A DNA stretch of 64,000 nucleotides from Arthrobacter sp. 131MFCol6.1 (GTDB lineage Bacteria > Actinomycetota > Actinomycetes > Actinomycetales > Micrococcaceae): positions 1 to 64,000 of the forward strand of contig NZ_KB895555.1 in the NCBI RefSeq assembly GCF_000374925.1, given 5' to 3'. The notes beneath the pieces were generated by a model. The model did no database searches, was not told the origin of the DNA, and saw nothing but the letters and a program-made list of their open reading frames with translations. The position numbers and the translations under genes were made by a program. Shown one piece after another: positions 57,311 through 64,000 of the stretch (the stretch's first letter is position 1; every line of letters begins with the position of its first letter).

Positions 57311-59534
57311 GCGCCAGGCGGCCCAGGAGTTGTTCCAGTCCGAACCGTTCCTCCAGCTGGGCGCGGTTGAGCTGGCCGTGGTAGTGCTCCTCCAGCAGCG
57401 GCATGAGCTCGTACTTCCAGATTCTGCGCAGGCCCTTGGGCGTCTGCGCGGACTTCTTCATGAAGTAGGAGGGCCCGATCATGAGGTCGCGGTCCCACTC
57501 ATCAATCGCGTCGTTCAAAGCGTCAAGCAGCAGGGCGGGCGTCGTGTCCAGGTCGCGGGCCTGGAGGAATCGCAGCAGCGAGCCCTTCACGGGTTCCGTC
57601 TTCGGGTGCAGCTCGATGAAGGAGAAGCGCCGCCGGATGGCCGCGTCCATCATCGCGATGGAACGGTCCGCGGTGTTCATGGTGCCGATGATGTACAGGT
57701 TGTCCGGCAGGGTGAAGGGCTCGTTGGGGCTGTACTGCAGGTAGATGCGGTCGTCGCGGTATTCGAGCAGGAAGTACAGCTCGCCGAACACCTTGGCGAG
57801 GTTGGCCCGGTTCATCTCGTCGATGATCAGGAAGTACGGTTTGCTCTCGTTTCCGGGCTTGGCCGCTTCCTCGGCGAGCCGGCGCAGCGGGCCCGCCACG
57901 AGCTTGAAGGACACCTGGCCCTCATCCGTCTTGTCCGGGCGGAAGCCTTCGAAAAAATCCTCATAGGCGTACGACGGGTGGAATTGGACCAGCTTGACCC
58001 GCTCGTCCGTGGTGTCGCCCGCGAGCTCGGCGGCGAGGTGTTTGGCGAGGTATGTCTTGCCCGTTCCCGGCGGACCGTAGAGCACCAGCTGCCGGTTCTC
58101 CTCGAGGAGTTCGGCGATTTCCTGCAACGGCTCCAGGTCCATGTGCAGGGACGCGGCGAACTCCGGCGTCAGCGACCGGAACCCGTCACAGACCGGTTCG
58201 ACGGCGGCATCCGGCGCGGCGCCGTCGCCGTCCTCGGCTTCCGCTTCGGCCGGCAGCAGAGCCTCAAGCGCCTGGATCACGCGGGTGATGTCCACGATGT
58301 TGCCGGAAGTGGTCAGCTGGCGCTGCACGTGGCGGGGCAGCCCCGTAGCGTCATGTTCCTCATCGAACCAGCGGACCTTGCGGCGGAGCTGGCGGTTGTC
58401 TTTGGCATGCTCAGGTTCGCCGAGGACCACGCCGATCCGGACCTTGCCCGAGCTCTGGTAGAGCGCGAGGTCGCCCGGTTTCATGACGGTCAGGAAGGCG
58501 AAGACTGCGGTTTTGGTGTCCTCACGCTCCACATAGCCGAGGTGCTTGTAGTCCTCGTCAACCGCGTTCTGGACCAGCCCCGCGGTAACGCCGGGGTCCA
58601 GCAGGCGGAGATGTTCGACGTCGAGCGTCACCGCTTCCTCGTCCCGCCACTCCCCCAGCAGCTCGGCGTTGTCGTGGTGGGTGCGCAGGAGCCAGGCGCG
58701 ACGGCCGGGGTCGCCGACCTTCCGCCACTGGCTCACCAGCTGGCGCGAGTACCAGTCGATCCGCTGCCCGGCCTGCTGGTCCAGGTGCAGGCGGATCCGG
58801 TGGATGTCCGCCGAAATGTCCTCGTCGCTGTCCCCCTTGGCCCCGCCCACCAAGGAAGCGAAAGCGTCGCGGATCTCCTGCCGTTCGACATCGGCCACCA
58901 CGGGTTCGAAGTAGCTGGGCCAGACCAGGAACTCAATGCTGCGGCGGATGGCCGGCTGGTCATCCGGGGTCCCGGCGACCAGCCGGTGGAAGGCCAGCGG
59001 ATCCTTGACCGCGGCCTGGACGACGTGGGCCGGCCGCTGTGCGACGTGCTGCACGAAGCGGCAAAGCCATTTCAGGTGGTCCCAGATGGTCCAGTTGAAT
59101 TCCGCGGTGCGGTCCCGGATCACGCCGTGGTCCGTCATGCCCGCATAGAGCTCGTCGGGGAGCTCCAGCGCAGGCTCCAGCCACGACGCCGCCTCGGCGA
59201 CGCGCGCCCGCTTGACCTTCAGCGACTTGACCTCGTGGGCCAGCGGCAAGGACTGGAGGAAGAGCAGCTCCACGGCCAGTTGCTTCGCCCCGCGGCTGGC
59301 GTCTTCCAGGTTCTGGCGCAGGTTGGTCATCATCGGCGCCTTGGGATCTGGAACGCCCCGTTCGAGGCGTTCCAGCAGCTCTGCGGCAGCCTGGACGGAC
59401 CAAGTTTTGGTTCGGCCGTCCAGGGGGGACGCCTTGCCGAGCAACCCCGGGCCCAGCACAAACCACGCCGCGTCTTCAATCTCCTTGGAGATACCGAGGG
59501 CGCGGTGCAGGGCAGGCTTCTTGGTTGGGGTCAT
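57303..59534 (-). CDS. mcrB: McrB-like AAA+ GTPase with N-terminal reader domain
   Basis: 743 residues. C-terminal AAA+ motor with YGPPGTGKTYLAKHLA (about 490), FLIIDEMNRANLAKVFGELY and the McrB signature IIGTMNTADRSIAMMDAAIR. Ahead of it, MKPGDLALYQSSGKVRIGVV and RRKVRWFDEEH (about 340-390) resemble an EVE/YTH-like modified-base reader. The first 300 residues are helical and unassigned. It would recognise modified cytosines in foreign DNA and recruit McrC. Confidence 0.9.
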   Translation of the reverse strand: MTPTKKPALHRALGISKEIEDAAWFVLGPGLLGKASPLDGRTKTWSVQAAAELLERLERGVPDPKAPMMTNLRQNLEDASRGAKQLAVELLFLQSLPLAHEVKSLKVKRARVAEAASWLEPALELPDELYAGMTDHGVIRDRTAEFNWTIWDHLKWLCRFVQHVAQRPAHVVQAAVKDPLAFHRLVAGTPDDQPAIRRSIEFLVWPSYFEPVVADVERQEIRDAFASLVGGAKGDSDEDISADIHRIRLHLDQQAGQRIDWYSRQLVSQWRKVGDPGRRAWLLRTHHDNAELLGEWRDEEAVTLDVEHLRLLDPGVTAGLVQNAVDEDYKHLGYVEREDTKTAVFAFLTVMKPGDLALYQSSGKVRIGVVLGEPEHAKDNRQLRRKVRWFDEEHDATGLPRHVQRQLTTSGNIVDITRVIQALEALLPAEAEAEDGDGAAPDAAVEPVCDGFRSLTPEFAASLHMDLEPLQEIAELLEENRQLVLYGPPGTGKTYLAKHLAAELAGDTTDERVKLVQFHPSYAYEDFFEGFRPDKTDEGQVSFKLVAGPLRRLAEEAAKPGNESKPYFLIIDEMNRANLAKVFGELYFLLEYRDDRIYLQYSPNEPFTLPDNLYIIGTMNTADRSIAMMDAAIRRRFSFIELHPKTEPVKGSLLRFLQARDLDTTPALLLDALNDAIDEWDRDLMIGPSYFMKKSAQTPKGLRRIWKYELMPLLEEHYHGQLNRAQLEERFGLEQLLGRLAHA

Positions 59535-59603
59535 ACGTTCAATTTACAGGCTTAAACTGAACGCGCCCATTTAACGCCGGCCCCTAAACTACCGGCCAGT
59601 AGA

Positions 59604-59891
59604 TTATGGTCGGGCGGGCAGCAGACCCGATTTCGCGCCGGGCCCGCGCTTCACGCCGAAGGTGAAATACGTGGCCGGACCGATGAAATTCACTAGGGTG
59701 GCAAGCCGCCACATGGCCTTGCTGCCGCGAATCTGCGCAGCCGGGCGTCGGCTGATGTCCGTCTGGGCCGCGACCAGCAGCGAGAGTTGGACGATGGCAG
59801 CGGAGATGGTTCCGAACCGTGCCATCGGCGAGAGTTCGTTCCACTTCTTCTTGCGTGTGTGCTTCTTGTGCATGTTCTGGCCCATGTTCAC
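59604..59891 (-). CDS. small membrane protein with PLD-nuclease N-terminal (PLDc_N) helix pair
   Basis: About 95 residues. Basic start (HKKHTRKKKWNEL), two helices (ARFGTISAAIVQLSLLVAA; LATLVNFIGPATYFTFGV) joined by the PLDc_N-type RGSKAMWRLATLVNFIGPAT. GTG start at 59891 is preceded by AAGGAGG with a 10-nt gap; an ATG at 59885 is the alternative. Function unknown. Confidence 0.78.
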   Translation of the reverse strand: MNMGQNMHKKHTRKKKWNELSPMARFGTISAAIVQLSLLVAAQTDISRRPAAQIRGSKAMWRLATLVNFIGPATYFTFGVKRGPGAKSGLLPARP

Positions 59892-59959
59892 AACGACCAC
59901 GCCTCCTTATGCGTCGGGATTGTTCATTCTAGGAGCCGGGCCGAGCACCGGGGTAGAGG

Positions 59960-60403
59960 CTATTGGACCGGGTGGGCGCGGGTGTAGGGGGCCATCCGGT
60001 CCTTCTGCTCCGGCGTCAGCCGCAGCACCCGGCCGGTTGCCTCGTCCACGAAGGCAAGATGGCTCGTGGCCCGGACGCAGTCCTCCCGCGTGACGGGATC
60101 CTGCACCAGGTAGTGGATGTCGAAGCTGGCGCCCTTGACCGCCCCGATCCACAGTTGGACCACGGCGGGCACGTTCCGGTATTCAAGGGTCCTGACGTAC
60201 CTGATCTTGTGCTCGACCACGAGTGCCAGCGTCCCTTCCGGAATTTCATTGAAGAGCGGCACCAAGGGTTCGGTTCCCGGCAGCCCGGGACCCCTGGGCG
60301 GGCCGAAGGCCGCGATCCGTGCTTCTTCGAGGATCCGGACAATCTGCACGTTGTTGATATGCCCGTAGGCATCCATGTCGCTCCAGCGCATCGGCACCTC
60401 CAC
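59960..60403 (-). CDS. hotdog-fold acyl-CoA thioesterase
   Basis: 147 residues of the 4HBT family: MRWSDMDAYGHINNVQIVRI with catalytic Asp, then ALVVEHKIRYVRTLEYRNVP and a final beta sheet. Probably hydrolyses acyl-CoA. GTG start; no stronger upstream start is found because the region to 60519 is filled with CCAGCGGGGCCGTC-type repeats and lacks in-frame starts. The ABC exporter gene ends 116 nt upstream on the same strand. Confidence 0.9.
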   Translation of the reverse strand: MEVPMRWSDMDAYGHINNVQIVRILEEARIAAFGPPRGPGLPGTEPLVPLFNEIPEGTLALVVEHKIRYVRTLEYRNVPAVVQLWIGAVKGASFDIHYLVQDPVTREDCVRATSHLAFVDEATGRVLRLTPEQKDRMAPYTRAHPVQ

Positions 60404-60519
60404 CTCGAGGCGCCGAGGCTCCGTGGCTGTGATCTCCCCAGCGGGGCCGTCCCCAGCGGGGCCGTTCCCCGCGCGGCCATTCCCGGCGGCTGCGCCCTCC
60501 CCGGCGGGGCCTGCGGCGC

Positions 60520-62595
60520 TCAGCTGTGCACCGCCGTCGCGTCCTCCGCGGAATCCGCCAAGGAGGCGTCCGCGTCCTCGCCGGCGAACTGGGACATGTA
60601 CAGCCGGTAGTACGCGCCCTGCAGGGCCAGCAGTTGGGCGTGCCGGCCCTGCTCGACGATCTGCCCGTCCTCCATGACAAGGATGGTGTCCGCGTCACGG
60701 ATGGTGGAGAGGCGGTGGGCGATGACGAAGCTGGTGCGTTCCGTCCGCAGTGCCGCCATGGCCTTCTGGACCAGGGCTTCGGTACGGGTATCCACGGAAC
60801 TCGTGGCCTCGTCCAGGATCAGCAACGACGGGTTCGCCACAAAGGCCCGGGCGATGGTGATCAGCTGCTTTTCGCCGGCACTGACGTTGTTGCCCTCTTC
60901 GTCGATCACCGTGTTGTAGCCGTCCGGCAGCGCCCGGACGAAGCGGTCCACGAACGTGGCCTTGGCCGCCGCCATGATCTGCTCTTCGGTGGCGTCCAGC
61001 TTGCCGTAGCGGATGTTCTCGTAGATGGTTCCGCCGAACAGCCAGGCGTCCTGCAGCACCATACCGACCTTGGCACGCAGCTCTGAACGGCTCAGCCGGG
61101 TGATGTCCACACCGTCCAGGGTGATGCTGCCGGCGTTGAGTTCGTAGAAGCGCATCACGAGGTTGACGAGGGTGGTCTTGCCCGCCCCGGTCGGTCCCAC
61201 GATCGCGACCGTGTGACCGGGCTCGGCCGTGAAGGACAGGTCCTCGATCAGCGGCTTGTCCGGCGTGTAGCTGAAGGTGACGTGCTTGAACTCGACGTGT
61301 CCGTCGGTCTTGGCCGGGAGGTGCTCGGTGGCGGTCTCGGCGTCCTGTTCGTCGGCGTCGAGGAATTCAAAGACCCGCTCGGCGGAGGCGACACCGGACT
61401 GCAGCATGTTGGCCATGCCGGCCATCTGGCCCAGCGGCTGGGTGAATTCGCGCGAGTACTGGATGAACGCCGTGGCGTCGCCCAGGCTCATGCTGCCCGA
61501 GGCCACCCGCAGCCCACCGACGACGGCGATCCCCACATAGCTGAGGTAGGAGACAAACTGCATGACCGGCATGATCATGCCGGAAACGAACTGGGCCCCG
61601 AAGCTGGCCTTGTAGAGTTCCTCGTTGCGCTCGTCGAAGCGGGCCAGCATGTCCGCGTCGCGGCCGAACACGCGGACGAGGTCGTGGCCGGAGAACGATT
61701 CCTCGATCTGGCCGTTGAGCTCGCCGGTGTTCTTCCACTGAGCGGCGAAGAGCTTCTGGCTGCGGGCGCCAATGATGCCGGCGGCCACCCCGGAGAGCGG
61801 CAGGGCGACGAGCGCGATCAGGGCCAGCTGCCAGGACACGATGAACATCATGATCACGATCCCGATGACCGTCAGGGCCGAGTTCACGAGCTGGGCGAAG
61901 GCCTGCTGGAGCGCCTGCTGGATGTTGTCGACGTCGTTCGTGACGCGGGAGAGGATGTCGCCGCGCTGGCGGGTATCGAAGTAGTTCAGCGGCAGCTTGT
62001 TGAGTTTCTTCTCGGTGTCATCGCGCAGCGTGCGGACCACGCGCATGACCAGCACGTTCAGGACATAGCCCTGGAGCCACAGGAAGATGTTGGCGACGAA
62101 GTACATCACCAGCACCACGCTGATGAGGAACGCGAGCTTCTGGAAATCGATGCCCGCGCCCGGCACGACATCCATCTTCGAGAGCATGTCGGCGAAGTTG
62201 TCCTGGCCCTGGGAGCGCAGTCCTTCGATGAACTGCTCCTTGGTGGCCCCTGCCGGGAGCTGCTTGCCGACCACTCCGGCGAAGATCACGTCCATCGCCT
62301 GGCCCAGGATCCTCGGGGCAATGACGTTGAGGACGACGGCGACCGTCACCATGGCGAGCACGGCGATGATGCCGGCGCGCTCGGGCTTCAGCAGCCCCAT
62401 GAGCCGTTTGGCCGAAGGCCAAAAGTGCTGGGCTTTCTTGGCCGGCACGGCGCCGAACATGCCGCCGTCGGCCTCGCCGGGAGTGTACTCCTCCTCGAGG
62501 AAGTCATCCTCGATCAGGTCGGTTGCGTCCGTCCCTGCTGCGGCCTGGTCGGCTCCGTTGGCCGAAGTGGTGGAGACTTTCTCGTTGGTGCTCAT
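60520..62595 (-). CDS. ABC exporter half-transporter with canonical ATPase
   Basis: 691 residues. N-terminal acidic stretch (EDDFLEEEYTPGEADGG), six-helix type IV exporter core (KLNKLPLNYFDTRQRGDILS, RVTNDVDNIQQALQQAF), and a complete nucleotide domain: VGPTGAGKTTLVN, Q-loop, VSAGEKQLITIARAF as signature, and LLILDEATSSVDTRTE with the catalytic Glu. The ATG overlaps the stop of the upstream half-transporter gene (ATGA). Together they form a heterodimer of the BmrCD/LmrCD/TM287-288 type, probably for drugs or lipids. Confidence 0.93.
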   Translation of the reverse strand: MSTNEKVSTTSANGADQAAAGTDATDLIEDDFLEEEYTPGEADGGMFGAVPAKKAQHFWPSAKRLMGLLKPERAGIIAVLAMVTVAVVLNVIAPRILGQAMDVIFAGVVGKQLPAGATKEQFIEGLRSQGQDNFADMLSKMDVVPGAGIDFQKLAFLISVVLVMYFVANIFLWLQGYVLNVLVMRVVRTLRDDTEKKLNKLPLNYFDTRQRGDILSRVTNDVDNIQQALQQAFAQLVNSALTVIGIVIMMFIVSWQLALIALVALPLSGVAAGIIGARSQKLFAAQWKNTGELNGQIEESFSGHDLVRVFGRDADMLARFDERNEELYKASFGAQFVSGMIMPVMQFVSYLSYVGIAVVGGLRVASGSMSLGDATAFIQYSREFTQPLGQMAGMANMLQSGVASAERVFEFLDADEQDAETATEHLPAKTDGHVEFKHVTFSYTPDKPLIEDLSFTAEPGHTVAIVGPTGAGKTTLVNLVMRFYELNAGSITLDGVDITRLSRSELRAKVGMVLQDAWLFGGTIYENIRYGKLDATEEQIMAAAKATFVDRFVRALPDGYNTVIDEEGNNVSAGEKQLITIARAFVANPSLLILDEATSSVDTRTEALVQKAMAALRTERTSFVIAHRLSTIRDADTILVMEDGQIVEQGRHAQLLALQGAYYRLYMSQFAGEDADASLADSAEDATAVHS

Positions 62596-64000
62596 GCCAC
62601 TGCCTCCGCGCTCAGCTGGGATTCGACGATTTCCTGGTAGGTGCTGGAGCTTTCCAACAGTTCCTCATGTGTTCCGCGGTCCACGATCCTGCCGTTGTCC
62701 AGCACGAGGATCTGGTCCGCATCGGCGATGGTGGAGACGCGCTGGCCGACGATGATCACCGTGGCATCGGCCGTCTTGGCCTTGAGCGCCCGGCGGAGCC
62801 TGGCATCGGTGGCGACGTCGAGGGCCGAGAACGAGTCGTCGAACAGGAAGACCTTGGGTTCGGTGACGAGGGCGCGGGCGATGCACAGCCGCTGCCGCTG
62901 GCCGCCGGAGACGTTGGTGCCGCCCTGGGCGATCCGCGCTGCGAGGCCGCCCTTCTTTTCGCGCACGAAGTCCGCGGCCTGGGCGACCGTCAGGGCCTCC
63001 CACAGGTCCGAGTCCGTGGCCTCGGGCTTGCCGAAGCGCAGGTTGTGCTCAATGGTTCCGGAGAACAGGTAGGGCCGTTGCGGCACCATGGCCACGCGCT
63101 GCGTGATCTCGGCCCGGTCCAACTGGGTGACGGGGACGCCGTCGAGCAGGACCTCGCCCGACTCGGCGTCGTAGAGCCGCGGGAGCAGGGCCAGCAGGCT
63201 GGATTTGCCGGCTCCCGTGGAGCCGATGATCGCCACCGTCTGTCCGGGCTCGGCCGTAAAGCTGATGTTACTGAGCACGGGCGCCTCGGCCCCGGGGTAA
63301 GCGAACGTCACGTTGCGGAATTCAACGCGGCCGGCCTTGGCCGCCGGCGTCACCGGCGTGAGCGCTTCATGGATGGAGGGTTCGACGTCGAGCACTTCAC
63401 CGATCCGGTCGGCGCAGACCGAGGCGCGGGGAATCATCATGGCCATGAAGGTGCCCATCATGACGGCCATGAGGATCTGCAAGAGGTACTGGAGGAAGGC
63501 CGTCAGCGAACCGACCTGCATCTCGCCGGCGTCGACGCGCTGGCCACCGAACCAGAGCACGGCCGCCGTGGAGATGTGCAGGATCATGCCGATGGCGGGG
63601 AACATCAGCACAAACAGGGAACCGATTTTCAGCGAGACGTCGGTGAGGTCCTTGTTGGCCGCGCCGAAGCGCTCGGCCTCGTGGGGTTCGCGCACGAACG
63701 CCCGGACCACCCGGATGCCGATGATCTGCTCGCGGAGGACACCGTTGAGCCGGTCGATCTTCTCCTGCATGGAACGGAAGAGCGGCATCAGGCGGACCAC
63801 AAGGTAGCCCACCACGACCACGAGCAGGGGCACGGACACCCAGACGAGCCAGGACAGGTTGAGGTCCTCGCGCAGGGCCATGAAGATCCCGCCGATGCAC
63901 ATGATGGGCGTGGCCACCATGAAGTTCAGCGCCATGAGCATGAGCATCTGGACCTGCTGCACATCGTTGGTGCCCCGGGTGATCAGGGTGGGGGCGCCGA
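62592..64000 (-). CDS. ABC exporter half-transporter with degenerate ATPase, 5' end outside the window
   Basis: Open from 62592 to the window edge. Codons up to 64000 read GAPTLITRGTNDVQQVQMLM, the second-helix loop of a type IV exporter, so the start and first helices lie beyond. ATPase: IGSTGAGKSSLLALLPRLYD, VSGGQRQRLCIARAL and VFLFDDSFSALDVATD, in which Asp replaces the catalytic Glu, the mark of the inactive site in heterodimeric exporters. Stop is coupled to the start of the partner gene. Confidence 0.92.
   Translation of the reverse strand, partial: GAPTLITRGTNDVQQVQMLMLMALNFMVATPIMCIGGIFMALREDLNLSWLVWVSVPLLVVVVGYLVVRLMPLFRSMQEKIDRLNGVLREQIIGIRVVRAFVREPHEAERFGAANKDLTDVSLKIGSLFVLMFPAIGMILHISTAAVLWFGGQRVDAGEMQVGSLTAFLQYLLQILMAVMMGTFMAMMIPRASVCADRIGEVLDVEPSIHEALTPVTPAAKAGRVEFRNVTFAYPGAEAPVLSNISFTAEPGQTVAIIGSTGAGKSSLLALLPRLYDAESGEVLLDGVPVTQLDRAEITQRVAMVPQRPYLFSGTIEHNLRFGKPEATDSDLWEALTVAQAADFVREKKGGLAARIAQGGTNVSGGQRQRLCIARALVTEPKVFLFDDSFSALDVATDARLRRALKAKTADATVIIVGQRVSTIADADQILVLDNGRIVDRGTHEELLESSSTYQEIVESQLSAEAVA

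Noticed and set aside
1..64000. Insertion sequences, phage integrase, tRNA or rRNA genes
   Set aside because: None recognised on either strand; mobility signs are limited to toxin-tip recombination and the CATG repeats.

Overview
The window is high-GC actinobacterial chromosome. Gene content (OFA transporter with its tiny partner protein, TM0106-type nuclease-helicase, Tex, SOUL protein, DUF6318-like lipoprotein, several ACS-family MFS carriers) and the mixture of ATG/GTG/TTG starts behind GGAGG-type ribosome sites best fit Micrococcaceae (Arthrobacter/Pseudarthrobacter type). That assignment is inference from gene content. No rRNA, tRNA, transposase or CRISPR array was seen.

1-11.3 kb: a secretion-type locus. 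On the minus strand lie a membrane Ser/Thr kinase, a three-ATPase FtsK/SpoIIIE protein with an N-terminal FHA domain (EssC/EccC type), a membrane-anchored periplasmic-binding-protein fold and a 952-residue coiled-coil lipoprotein. Divergent from them is a WXG100 protein. The usual EssA/EssB/EsaB or EccB/D/E/MycP partners are not visible. 11.4-19.8 kb: a 1876-residue RHS/YD-repeat polymorphic toxin with a helical N-terminus, its membrane immunity protein, and then a graveyard of displaced toxin tips, intact small immunity-like genes and truncated copies. Kinase, ATPase, WXG100 and toxin plausibly form one phospho-regulated type VII-like export and competition system.

19.9-34 kb: PadR regulator, UbiB-like kinase, alpha/beta hydrolase, an operon of OFA transporter, 42-aa small subunit and gamma-glutamyltransferase, then Tex, a SOUL protein and a large TM0106-type nuclease-helicase.

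34.9-46.1 kb: a minus-strand catabolic island. A xylose-isomerase-like barrel protein (OiaC type), a DhaK-DhaL kinase (LerK type), a TIM homologue (LerI type) and an RpiB homologue (DerI type) together match the known route from L-erythrulose through L-erythrulose-1-P and D-erythrulose-4-P to D-erythrose-4-P. Two MFS carriers, an SDR, a 3-hydroxyacyl-CoA-dehydrogenase-like enzyme, a 2-hydroxyacid dehydrogenase, a 41-aa membrane protein and a GntR/FCD regulator complete it. TCCTATAGGA palindromes near the regulator and oiaC-like starts are likely operators. The island is bordered on both sides by an unusual DNA element: RRRCATGYYY palindromes spaced about 29 bp apart, partly amplified as an 87-bp tandem repeat.

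46.9-54.2 kb: old yellow enzyme, butanediol-type alcohol dehydrogenase, flavin monooxygenase with a divergent GAF-domain regulator, a secreted PKD protein and a lipoprotein. 54.4-64 kb: FMN-binding protein, Vsr endonuclease, an McrBC type IV restriction pair, a small membrane protein, a thioesterase and a heterodimeric ABC exporter whose second subunit runs off the window end.
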